A DNA stretch of 8,129 nt. Origin: Candidatus Tenebribacter mawsonii (GTDB lineage: Bacteria > Cloacimonadota > Cloacimonadia > Cloacimonadales > TCS61). Positions 1 to 6,298 of this stretch are shown here, in pieces; the stretch's first letter is position 1, and the number at the start of each line of letters is the position of its first letter. The position numbers were made by a program, and so were the translations under genes. The notes under the pieces were generated by a model. It was not told the origin of the DNA. It saw only the letters and a list, made by a program, of their open reading frames with translations, and searched no databases. The stretch is taken from NCBI GenBank assembly GCA_030765665.1, contig JAVCCD010000069.1, positions 1-8,129 on the forward strand, written 5' to 3'.

Positions 1-177
1 GATATTGGTTCACCTCGTTCTATGAATATAGTCGTTTTAGGTGTAGCTTCGAAATTCCTCGATATTCCATATGAAAAATTGGAAGATGGTATTAAAGCAA
101 TATTTGGAAGAAAAGGTGAAAAAGTTGTTAGTGCGAATTTAGCCGCATTGAAAGCAGGAAGAGATTTAGCAGAATAA
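1..177 (+). CDS. iorB: 2-oxoacid:acceptor oxidoreductase gamma-type subunit, IorB-like (3' end only)
   Basis: Only the last 58 codons are present; the frame is open from base 1 and ends at TAA 175-177. The residues read SPRSMNIVVLGVASKF, then a helix with GIKAIFGRKGEKVV, then a closing helix SANLAALKAGRDLAE. This matches the C-terminal end of the gamma/beta subunit of 2-oxoacid:ferredoxin oxidoreductases, which bind thiamine diphosphate through a partner subunit and oxidatively decarboxylate 2-oxoacids to acyl-CoA in anaerobes. The N-V-V-L-G-x-x-S-K-F stretch and the A-N-L-x-A-x-x-A-G-R end are closest, from memory, to the beta subunit of indolepyruvate oxidoreductase. KorC or PorC subunits share this region, so the substrate is not fixed. 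The catalytic partner (IorA-like) would be expected upstream, outside the window. A terminator hairpin begins 16 bases after the stop, so this is the last gene of its transcript. Confidence 0.7.
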   Translation, partial: DIGSPRSMNIVVLGVASKFLDIPYEKLEDGIKAIFGRKGEKVVSANLAALKAGRDLAE

Positions 178-192
178 AATAAGTTGAAAAAT

Positions 193-224
193 AAAAATAG
201 GGCACTTTCTGGTGCCCTATTTTT
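193..224. terminator. Rho-independent terminator, probably bidirectional
   Basis: Bases 193-205 pair perfectly with 212-224 around a six-base loop (206-211). The core is TAGGGCAC/GTGCCCTA, flanked by five A on the left and five T on the right. The T tract gives a classic terminator for the oxidoreductase gene ending at 177. The A tract reads as a T tract on the other strand, so the same hairpin sits seven bases past the stop of the - strand RRM pseudogene (231) and can end that transcript too. Confidence 0.9.
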
Positions 225-230
225 ATTGCA

Positions 231-545
231 TTATGTTAGAATATCCTTTCGTGAGAACATTCTTGTATAATTTTTTGGATCTTTCGATCGTCTTCCACCA
301 AACCTGCCACTTTTTCGTCTATCATTTAATCAGGTTCTTGCTGTATGAACACTAATTGTAAGACCCTCTAATTCTGTTTTATCAAGGTATGAAATTGCAA
401 TCTCAGCTTCTTTTTGATAAGGCATTTCAGCAAAAGCTATCTCATCTTCAATCTTCAATGATTCAACTCTACCAAATTTTTCTAATCTTTCTCTTAATTA
501 TTCTGAATCTATTTCTTTACATACATTTCCAATAAAAATTTGCAT
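231..545 (-). pseudogene. RRM RNA-binding protein gene with two in-frame stops
   Basis: Read from ATG 545-543 the frame runs 104 codons to TAA 233-231, the same codon count as the intact RRM gene next door. It is broken by TAA at 500-498 (codon 16) and TGA at 332-330 (codon 72). There is no frameshift. RNP2 (QIFIGNV, codons 2-8), an RNP1-like strand (IAFAEMP, codons 36-42), VHTAR, and a basic tail (NDRRKSGRFGGRR) are all recognisable. A good ribosome site (AGAGGT, four bases before the ATG) is still there. Aligned to the intact copy, the TGA falls on an Arg, so one C-to-T change from CGA explains it. The TAA follows GAA and could come from one change in GAA or a similar codon. The loop between strands 2 and 3 is about six residues shorter than in the intact gene, so the two are diverged paralogues. 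I read it as a recent pseudogene. Sequencing error is possible for one stop, less likely for two. Confidence 0.8.
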
Positions 546-570
546 TTTACCTCTTCACATTGAATATTTA

Positions 571-885
571 CTAATTTGTTACTTCAGGAAGATCAGTTTG
601 ACGTCTTCCACCGTATCTTTTTGTCGTTCTTCTATCATTATTTCTAAATCGTGCTTGATGCACATTTAATACATGTCCGAAATGTTCTTTATTATCAAGA
701 GCTGAAATTGCATCCCAGGCTTCACTTTCGTTAGGCATGTCTACAAAGGCAAAAGCTTTCCATTCACCATTAATTCTATCTATTAGGATATTTACCGATT
801 TGACATTTCCATAATCTGAAAATAATGACAAAAGTGTTTCTTTCCCAACATCACGGATCATATTACCGACAAATATTTTCATCAT
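571..885 (-). CDS. RRM-domain RNA-binding protein with Gly/Arg tail
   Basis: This is a 104-residue single RNA-recognition-motif protein of the bacterial Rbp type, a cytoplasmic binder of single-stranded RNA. Strand 1 holds RNP2 (KIFVGN, residues 3-8). Strand 3 holds the RNP1 equivalent (KAFAFVDM, 43-50), with aromatic residues at Phe5, Phe45 and Phe47 in the usual RNA-stacking positions. The RRM ends near residue 80 at VHQARF. A basic tail follows with NNDRR and RYGGRR (82-95), typical of the short glycine/arginine tails of bacterial and cyanobacterial RRM proteins. Two ATG codons stand in a row (885 and 882). GGAG at 891-894 is five bases before the first and eight before the second, so either may be used. 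The gene ends in TAG and is followed after 25 bp by its broken paralogue. In other bacteria such proteins are often cold-induced; nothing here shows that directly. The RNA target is unknown. Confidence 0.88.
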   Translation of the reverse strand: MMKIFVGNMIRDVGKETLLSLFSDYGNVKSVNILIDRINGEWKAFAFVDMPNESEAWDAISALDNKEHFGHVLNVHQARFRNNDRRTTKRYGGRRQTDLPEVTN

Positions 886-936
886 CTTTTCTCCAATAGC
901 AATTTTAAATTAAACTCTATTTGAATTTTGGAGATT

Positions 937-957
937 TTATTCTTATGTCAAGAATAA
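937..957. promoter_or_regulatory. Inverted repeat overlapping a -35-like box in a divergent spacer
   Basis: In the 135-bp spacer between the - strand RRM gene (start 885) and the + strand lipoprotein gene (start 1021), TTATTCTT (937-944) and AAGAATAA (950-957) form a perfect 8-bp dyad around five bases. Read on the - strand, the centre contains TTGACA (951-946), a consensus -35 hexamer facing the RRM gene. No good -10 follows at 16-18 bp (AAAATT at best). The arms are A+T-rich with no GC core or T tract, so it looks more like a protein-binding site than a terminator. On the + side, TG-T-GATAAC (979-987) resembles an extended -10 for the lipoprotein gene but has no clear -35. An operator role is inference. 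Confidence 0.4.
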
Positions 958-1020
958 CTTTTTACTTTACATAATTGCTGTGATAACTCTCTATAGATTT
1001 TATCAAATATAAAGAGGTGT

Positions 1021-1581
1021 ATGATGAAAAGAGTATTGTTTTTAATAATTGTTCTAATTATTTTTGGAGCATGTGCGAAACAATCTGAACTAACTATTTA
1101 CAACGACACTGGGCAATCTATCCGAGTCATTCTTGATAACACAATTCATCAGCTTTATCCGAATGATCCTCCAGCTGTTGAAACATATTATCTCAATTCT
1201 TTCATCCTTTTTGGCGAAACTGTTGACGCACCAATTATTATTGAAGGTCAGATATATTTAGAACATAAAGAATTTGTGATGAAAATGAAGCCTAATAAGG
1301 ATAGGTGGTATCATGTGGAACTTGATAGAGCAGGTTTACAAGTTAGTAACGTCTCACTTTTTCCCTTAAGTACGATACAATTAAGAGCAGAAGGTGATGA
1401 AGAATGGAGCGATAACATCCTCACTGAGATATTGTATACAGAAACGATGAGTCCAACAATATCTATTATTCCTGATTATGATTATATAAAAATGATAGAT
1501 ATATTTGATACAGAATATCAGGAAGAAATTATTGAATTGAATGCTGGTGAAACGGCTACATTTATATTTTTTGGATCATAA
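1021..1581 (+). CDS. Small predicted lipoprotein, function unknown
   Basis: This is a 186-residue protein with a lipoprotein signal: Lys3-Arg4, a hydrophobic stretch 5-15, then F-G-A-C with Cys18 as the likely lipidated residue. The -3 position is Phe rather than the usual Leu, which makes the lipobox slightly atypical. The mature part is acidic and rich in beta-forming and aromatic residues. It opens with SELTIYNDTGQSIRV, a short Ig-like or beta-sandwich style strand pair, and closes with LNAGETATFIFFGS. No catalytic motif is visible and I do not recognise a family. Two ATG codons are in tandem. AGAGGT (1013-1018) is only two bases from the first and five from the second, so the start at 1024 has the better spacing. 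The gene stands alone on its strand, divergent from the RRM pair. Its end lies 13 bp from the stop of the convergent kinase-like gene, with no clear terminator hairpin between them. Confidence 0.8.
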   Translation: MMKRVLFLIIVLIIFGACAKQSELTIYNDTGQSIRVILDNTIHQLYPNDPPAVETYYLNSFILFGETVDAPIIIEGQIYLEHKEFVMKMKPNKDRWYHVELDRAGLQVSNVSLFPLSTIQLRAEGDEEWSDNILTEILYTETMSPTISIIPDYDYIKMIDIFDTEYQEEIIELNAGETATFIFFGS

Positions 1582-1594
1582 TAAATAACACGAT

Positions 1595-2194
1595 CTAGAT
1601 AATATTTTTTAAAATCTCTCTATTTGTTGAAATATCAGGATGGGTTTGCTTTTTTCCAAATTCTCTTCTACGAGAATCAAATCTTAAGATTATCTCTGGT
1701 AAAATTAATTCCCACTCTAATGGATTTATCAATCTCTTAGCTTTGTATGTACTAATAACTTTCTCAAATACATGCTTAAATTTAATTGCATTGTAAGTTG
1801 ATGCCCAGAATAAAAGAAAATGTATCAAATCAGATTCAGGATAATCATAAATCCATTCACTAAAATCTAACATGTAATATTTTCCATCTGCATAAAGATA
1901 GTTTTTAGGGTTGTTATCGTAATGGCAAATACATTTACCATTTTTTGATTCAAGCGAATGCAAATTAATTATTAGTTCGGTAATCTTTACAAAGTTGGGT
2001 TGAGCAAGATCCACTATTGGAGTTCCCTCAATATAATCTAACATAAGTGTGTTCTTACCGTCATTATCAATAAGTTTTGGAGTGAATGGTAATCTCTTTT
2101 TATAAATATAAAGCTCTTTCTTAAACATCTTTGGTGAATTGCAAATTTTGATTACTTGTTTTTTCTCTTTATTGATAATTACTTCTGACTTCAT
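1595..2194 (-). CDS. Small aminoglycoside-phosphotransferase/choline-kinase-like protein
   Basis: This is a 199-residue cytoplasmic protein with a reduced protein-kinase-like fold of the APH/choline kinase type. Visible parts are a nucleotide-lysine strand (QVIKIC, Lys16), a helix Glu (KKELYIY, Glu27), a hinge-like MLDYIEGTPI (51-60), the catalytic loop HYDNNPKN (His91, Asp93, Asn98), and a metal-binding MLDFSEW (Asp110), the DFG equivalent. All residues needed for phosphotransfer appear present. It is shorter than typical APH enzymes (about 260-300), mainly in the N-lobe and the C-terminal helices, so the substrate pocket is small. The substrate is not deducible; sugars, lipids or choline are family precedents. 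I chose ATG 2194. A TTG at 2200 would overlap the mobB stop as TTGA, but GAGA at 2201-2204 is well spaced only for the ATG. It is the last gene of the - strand operon, two bases after mobB. Confidence 0.75.
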   Translation of the reverse strand: MKSEVIINKEKKQVIKICNSPKMFKKELYIYKKRLPFTPKLIDNDGKNTLMLDYIEGTPIVDLAQPNFVKITELIINLHSLESKNGKCICHYDNNPKNYLYADGKYYMLDFSEWIYDYPESDLIHFLLFWASTYNAIKFKHVFEKVISTYKAKRLINPLEWELILPEIILRFDSRRREFGKKQTHPDISTNREILKNII

Positions 2195-2196
2195 AA

Positions 2197-2946
2197 TCAA
2201 TCTCGAATTTTAATATCAATGCTATCGCCTTCTTGATATCCTTTTAAATTCTTAACGTAAGCAATGATAATGTCTTTTAAAGTTTTTTGTACATAAGGAA
2301 CAATGTTTATGTCCTTACCACCAACTTCAATTTGAATATCAAGATTTCGATCTGTCTTGCAATCCTCGCGAGAATTTCTACCTGCTAAAATTCCCGAAAC
2401 CATTTCTCTGCAATTCATTCCACATTCACCACAACATTCAAGGTTTGGAAGTGGAAGCACGGGGAACACTTTTTGAATTACAAGGTCGGTTAGTTCTTTA
2501 ATTTGGTCTGTTGAATGGAATACTTTTAGATTATTATATTTATCATGGTCATTAGCATATATCCCTGAAATTGCAAATACAGTACCATCAACAAGTTGTT
2601 TTATTTGTTCTTCATCTATAGCACAAATAATGCGGGGGAGAGCTACCTCTTTCATTCCTTCAACGATAACAAAGTCACTATCTAGATGAGAAAGCATCTC
2701 GTTCAAAGTAAGTTGTTTGTTCCAAATTTGATATGTTTCAGAAATTCCTCTGGCAATTACTGTGTTTTCACTGGCTTGCGCATGTTTCCAACTATTACTG
2801 CCTTTTTTTTCCATTGTGAAATTTTCATTATGAATATCTTTGATGGAAGAGATGGAATAACCCCGTTTTTTTAATTCTTTTATTAATTCTACTGTAACAG
2901 TAGTTTTGCCAGTGTGATGAAATCCCGCTACGCTAAAAACTTTCAT
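2197..2946 (-). CDS. mobB: Molybdopterin-guanine dinucleotide biosynthesis MobB with C-terminal Cys-cluster domain
   Basis: This is a 249-residue P-loop protein. The MobB GTPase domain (about 1-160) starts with a clear Walker A, GFHHTGKTT (8-16), and carries SIKD after strand 2 and VIVEGMKE (93-100), the usual MobB VEG motif. A cysteine cluster follows: Cys171, Cys172, Cys175, Cys179 and Cys196 in a CCGECGMNC...C arrangement, fit for a 4Fe-4S cluster. A C-terminal segment (about 205-249) reads GGKDINIVPYVQ...LKGY, ending in alternating Ile/Asp. This three-part form is known to me from methanogens and clostridia. MobB assists MobA in adding GMP to molybdopterin for molybdenum or tungsten enzymes. 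No MobA or molybdoenzyme is in the window. Its ATG comes one base after the stop of the GGDEF gene; GGAG is present but about 14 bases away, so initiation probably relies on translational coupling. Confidence 0.85.
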   Translation of the reverse strand: MKVFSVAGFHHTGKTTVTVELIKELKKRGYSISSIKDIHNENFTMEKKGSNSWKHAQASENTVIARGISETYQIWNKQLTLNEMLSHLDSDFVIVEGMKEVALPRIICAIDEEQIKQLVDGTVFAISGIYANDHDKYNNLKVFHSTDQIKELTDLVIQKVFPVLPLPNLECCGECGMNCREMVSGILAGRNSREDCKTDRNLDIQIEVGGKDINIVPYVQKTLKDIIIAYVKNLKGYQEGDSIDIKIRD

Positions 2947-2947
2947 G

Positions 2948-4804
2948 CTATATTTTTGAACTCCGTGATTTTTTTAGATTACGAAATTGAACGATCCGAT
3001 TTTTTCCAACTCTTTTTCCTTCATACAAAGCCTTATCTGCTCGAGTGATACATTCATCAATCGTTAAATCATTTGTAAAAGTACACAATCCAAAGGTCAT
3101 AGTTATTGATACCGAAAAACCCTTATATTTTATAACTTGATTTTCAATTTTTTCTCTTATCTTTTCAGATATGACCTTGCCGCCTTCACAATCTGTTCCT
3201 GGAAGTAGGAATAAAAATTCCTCACCACCCCAACGTGCGCAGATATCTTGCTTTCTGATAGTTTTAGTCATTAATTTTGAGAGTGCAACAAGTACTTTGT
3301 CCCCTGCATCATGACCATGTGTGTCATTAACTTGTTTGAAATCATCGATATCACTGATGACAAGTGTAAATGATTCAGCACTTCTCCTGAATCTTGCTAT
3401 CTCGTAGTCAATATTATCCAATACTGCACGTCTGTTAGGCAATTGCGTAAGTGGGTCAGTTTTAGCAATTTTTTCAAGTTCGATTGCATGTTTCTGCTTC
3501 ATCCTAAATTTACTTATAAATACAATAGTAAGAACAAGTAGTAATATGGCTACAATTGCAACAATAATAATTAATAGAATATAAACTTTTTTTTGTTCCT
3601 TCTGTGCAGCAATTTGTTTCTCGACATCTTCCCGCTGTTTTTGTAAATTTTCAATTTGCCCTCTTTTATTTTCATTTTCCAATTTTGCAATTCTCTGTTT
3701 GTCGTCACTTTCTTCTTTAAGTTGTACAATAGCCTTTTCTTTTTCTTCAATTTGTTCAACAGCTTTTTTTGTAATTTTATCAATCTCTTTAGTTGTTTCA
3801 GCTTTTTCCATTTTATGTTGAGTCTCAATATCACTAATAATAGTTTCTACATGTTCTTGAGTAATAACTAATTTTAATGAATCCTGATGCTCTGTATATA
3901 ATTTGAAATAATCTAAAGCTTTATCTTCATTACCAATGATATTATAATATTCATAGTTGAATAATAATCTATTATTATTTATCTCCTGATTTAACTTCTC
4001 ATTAGTATCAGCAAATTTTTGAATATATACATAAGCTTTTTCTTTTTCCCCTGTTTCTTTATAAATATTACCTAATGCCTCGTAAGTTCTAACCAGACTT
4101 TCAAGATTATCAATAGCTATATAATTTTCAGCTGCAGTTTTATAATGTTGTTCTGCAATTTGAAAATTTTTATTAAATAGGTCAATTTCTCCTAATTTTT
4201 CATTTGTTAAAGCGAAACTACTTTTATTACTAAATTCTTCGTGTTGTACTAAAGAAAGTTCAAAATTCTGATACGCTCCTTCAAGATCGCCCAACGCATA
4301 ATATATTTCTGCAATAATGAAATGGCACTTTGCTAAACCAGGATGATTTTTATGTTTTTTGTAAAAATCTAGAGCTTGAACTGCATATTCAAAAGCTACA
4401 ACGTTCTTACCGATATAGTTATTATAGGTTGCCAAATAATAAAATGCAGCAATTTGAAGATTTGTATTATCTATCTTTTTAGCTTTGGTTAACGACATAA
4501 TCATATATTCGATAGCTTTATTGTAATTATCTAAATATCTATAAGATTCGGCAATATTCTGTAATTGCTGAGCTTGTTGTATTGTATTATTTATTTCTGT
4601 TGAAGTTCTTAAAGCTTTAATTCCAAATTCTAAACTTGCCTGAGGATAGATCTTCCAGTATGATCTCTGCAATTCATCTAGAATTAATACTCTTTTTAAG
4701 CCTGTTGCTGAAATCAATTCAAGCTTCAGGTTATCTAATCTAGTAACACTATAAACATTTAGTATTATACCAAAAAATAGTAAAAATATTATCGGTTTCT
4801 TCAA
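2948..4804 (-). CDS. Periplasmic TPR sensor with transmembrane helix and GGDEF diguanylate cyclase
   Basis: This is a 618-residue membrane protein predicted to make cyclic di-GMP. In order: a signal peptide (1-19), TPR-type helical repeats (about 75-310, around six units of 34-40 residues), a long charged coiled coil (about 327-406), one TM helix (407-430), and a cytoplasmic GGDEF domain (about 447-608). The cyclase domain has TDPLTQLPNRRA (449-460), SDIDDFKQVNDTHGHDAGD (484-502) with metal-binding Asp485, and the active-site RWGGEEF (524-530). RKQD (517-520), five residues before GGEEF, is an intact RxxD inhibitory site, so product feedback is likely. DKALYEGKRVGKNRIV closes the domain. TPRs outside and cyclase inside suggest that an envelope partner is sensed through the coiled coil. 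The start is TTG at 4804, giving MKK and a signal peptide; GAGAG (4812-4816) lies seven bases before it and no in-frame ATG is near. It follows the four-gene membrane module by 19 bp. Confidence 0.92.
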   Translation of the reverse strand: MKKPIIFLLFFGIILNVYSVTRLDNLKLELISATGLKRVLILDELQRSYWKIYPQASLEFGIKALRTSTEINNTIQQAQQLQNIAESYRYLDNYNKAIEYMIMSLTKAKKIDNTNLQIAAFYYLATYNNYIGKNVVAFEYAVQALDFYKKHKNHPGLAKCHFIIAEIYYALGDLEGAYQNFELSLVQHEEFSNKSSFALTNEKLGEIDLFNKNFQIAEQHYKTAAENYIAIDNLESLVRTYEALGNIYKETGEKEKAYVYIQKFADTNEKLNQEINNNRLLFNYEYYNIIGNEDKALDYFKLYTEHQDSLKLVITQEHVETIISDIETQHKMEKAETTKEIDKITKKAVEQIEEKEKAIVQLKEESDDKQRIAKLENENKRGQIENLQKQREDVEKQIAAQKEQKKVYILLIIIVAIVAILLLVLTIVFISKFRMKQKHAIELEKIAKTDPLTQLPNRRAVLDNIDYEIARFRRSAESFTLVISDIDDFKQVNDTHGHDAGDKVLVALSKLMTKTIRKQDICARWGGEEFLFLLPGTDCEGGKVISEKIREKIENQVIKYKGFSVSITMTFGLCTFTNDLTIDECITRADKALYEGKRVGKNRIVQFRNLKKSRSSKI

Positions 4805-4823
4805 AACATTACTCTCAATTATT

Positions 4824-5465
4824 TTAAGGTTGGATTATACCAAGCCAATCTCCCAATAGAAATTGTAATCTTCCAATCAGGAGTGAAATACGAGCCATTG
4901 CAGTATAGCCAAAAGCAGCACCAAAACTTACCATTAAGAAATAAATTCCAATTTTCGCAGAAACACCCAATGCACCAGTGTGTTTCTTACTAAAATAGAA
5001 GTAAATAACCCCGCTTATTGTACCAACAATAAGCATAATTTTTCCAACAACCATCACCCAACTTCCACCAACAAACGGGTTTATCATTGTAGCAGTTAAC
5101 TGGTTCAACACATCAGATTTTAAATATCGAAGGAAAAATACACCCGATGTTGTTCCAATTACCACTGATATTGGAAATCTGCTTATCCACTCAGTTTTGG
5201 GAATTAAGCGCATAAGCATCATGATACCCAAAATTGCAGGAATAATTTTAATCCAGTTTACACTAAAGTTTTGTATTAGTGGGTCATAAAGGTTTGGAAT
5301 GAGTATGGAAAATACAGTATAAACAAACCAATATCCAGCCGACAGTCCCACAAATATTTGTTCTGCTGTTTTATAAAAAGGGTTATCTTTATAAAGGAAG
5401 CTAAAGATGGCAAAAGTAAAAATTGCGCCCAACCAAATTCCTAATGTCGCAAAGAACTGTTCCAT
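4824..5465 (-). CDS. Multi-spanning membrane protein, last gene of a four-gene module, function unknown
   Basis: This 213-residue hydrophobic protein has six or seven predicted TM helices (about 6-25, 37-56, 71-87, 96-113, 133-157, 168-187 and perhaps 191-208). A distinctive loop after the first helix reads LYKDNPFYKTAEQIFVG (24-40). I remember similar YKDNPFY-type sequences next to DUF6754 genes, but I cannot name a family. There is no signal peptide and no cofactor or transporter motif. Small residues (Gly, Ser, Ala) are frequent in the helices, consistent with tight packing in a complex. Its ATG overlaps the stop of the upstream gene by one base (TAATG). GGGAGGT (5471-5477) is five bases before it, so translation is both strong and coupled. 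Confidence 0.8.
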   Translation of the reverse strand: MEQFFATLGIWLGAIFTFAIFSFLYKDNPFYKTAEQIFVGLSAGYWFVYTVFSILIPNLYDPLIQNFSVNWIKIIPAILGIMMLMRLIPKTEWISRFPISVVIGTTSGVFFLRYLKSDVLNQLTATMINPFVGGSWVMVVGKIMLIVGTISGVIYFYFSKKHTGALGVSAKIGIYFLMVSFGAAFGYTAMARISLLIGRLQFLLGDWLGIIQP

Positions 5466-6298
5466 TATTTACCTCCCTTCTTCTCTTTTCTTTTGTTTCG
5501 CCAATAATTTATATTTCCAACCGCAATAAAGATGATTATGATTAAGTGTGCAATTGATTGAGCATCCATACCACTAGTCGCAGTACCGGGGGTTTGTATT
5601 AAAACCTCATATTCTGCTGCTGCTTTTAAACCAGCCAATAAACCTGTAAGTTGATGCTGTTCATTTATGTATGGAAGCATAGCGGGTGCACTCACTCCCG
5701 TGCATCCACCTGAAGTAGGTCTGTTGTAAGCATCATGTGCTATCTGTACCCACTCTTTTATACCAGGAGCACCTGCAGATAATGAAAAAATAAATCCAAT
5801 ATTACTGAAGTTATTTATTCCATCCATAATTGGAAGTTCATCTATGCTATTTCCATTCATATCTTTCGGGAATACTTCACGGAAGTTTTTTCCCATAGAC
5901 TGAATTGTAATCATCCCTCCGGCTTTAAAACCAAGATTAACATAGTTCTCACCATATTCAAGATCTGGATAATCTTCTATTAACTGATCAATAATATCGT
6001 CTGCCATTTTCACGCCCATAGGCCACATTGCGGTAAATATCAAGTCAATTTCTTTATCGAAACAATGCTTAACAACGGCTTTTGCCATCGGATGTAATTC
6101 TGGCATGCTAGCAGGATCATAATCAAAAGAAATAAGAGCTTTAGAGCCTTTGGGCATACTGTCTACTAAATCATAAACCATCTGTACATTTTTAGTGGTT
6201 TCAAGTGGAAGCCCTATAGAAAAAATAAGAGGGAGTGCAACTCCTAAGAATATTAACAGGAATAACCAACGTCTATCTAACTGTTTAGTTTTTCCCAT
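5465..6298 (-). CDS. Two-TM-anchored extracytoplasmic alpha/beta protein, function unknown
   Basis: This is a 277-residue protein with a TM helix at each end (about 11-30 and 248-266) and a soluble domain of about 210 residues between them. The N-terminus (KTKQLDRR) and the C-terminal tail (RNKRKEKKGGK) are strongly basic and should stay in the cytoplasm, which puts the domain outside. The domain alternates strands and helices: KALISFDYDPASMPEL (53-68), IDLIFTAMWP (84-93), a helix ending DDIIDQL, YVNLGFKAGG (119-128), then SGGCTGVSAPAMLPY (196-210) and helix LTGLLAGLKAAAEYE (217-231). GTATSGMDAQS (238-248) leads into the last helix. I recall related proteins beside DUF6754 genes but know no function. 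There is no catalytic signature I can name; Asp59, Asp61, Cys199 and Asp245 deserve a conservation check. It overlaps both neighbours by one base and has its own GGGAGGT site (6304-6310). Confidence 0.82.
   Translation of the reverse strand: MGKTKQLDRRWLFLLIFLGVALPLIFSIGLPLETTKNVQMVYDLVDSMPKGSKALISFDYDPASMPELHPMAKAVVKHCFDKEIDLIFTAMWPMGVKMADDIIDQLIEDYPDLEYGENYVNLGFKAGGMITIQSMGKNFREVFPKDMNGNSIDELPIMDGINNFSNIGFIFSLSAGAPGIKEWVQIAHDAYNRPTSGGCTGVSAPAMLPYINEQHQLTGLLAGLKAAAEYEVLIQTPGTATSGMDAQSIAHLIIIIFIAVGNINYWRNKRKEKKGGK

Noticed and set aside
231..545. Alternative genetic code, suggested by in-frame TGA and TAA in the second RRM gene
   Set aside because: mobB ends in TGA and several genes end in TAA at the expected places, with the next gene starting at once, so both codons act as stops here.
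589..617. Short direct repeat (CGTCTTCCACC) shared by both RRM genes
   Set aside because: It encodes the same GGRR tail in the two paralogues. It is explained by common ancestry and not by a mobile or regulatory repeat.
2197..2200. TTG start at 2200 for the kinase-like gene (TTGA overlap with mobB)
   Set aside because: The only SD-like bases (GAGA 2201-2204) would touch the TTG, while the ATG at 2194 is at proper spacing.
2686..2874. 62-codon + strand open frame
   Set aside because: It lies antisense to the MobB P-loop domain, has no ribosome site of note and no recognisable product.
3571..3871. Open frames on both strands inside the GGDEF gene (87 codons on -, 71 on +)
   Set aside because: They lie under the Lys/Glu-rich coiled coil, whose low-complexity codons leave other frames open. 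The products are Lys- or Phe-rich with no domain, and the main frame is clearly coding.
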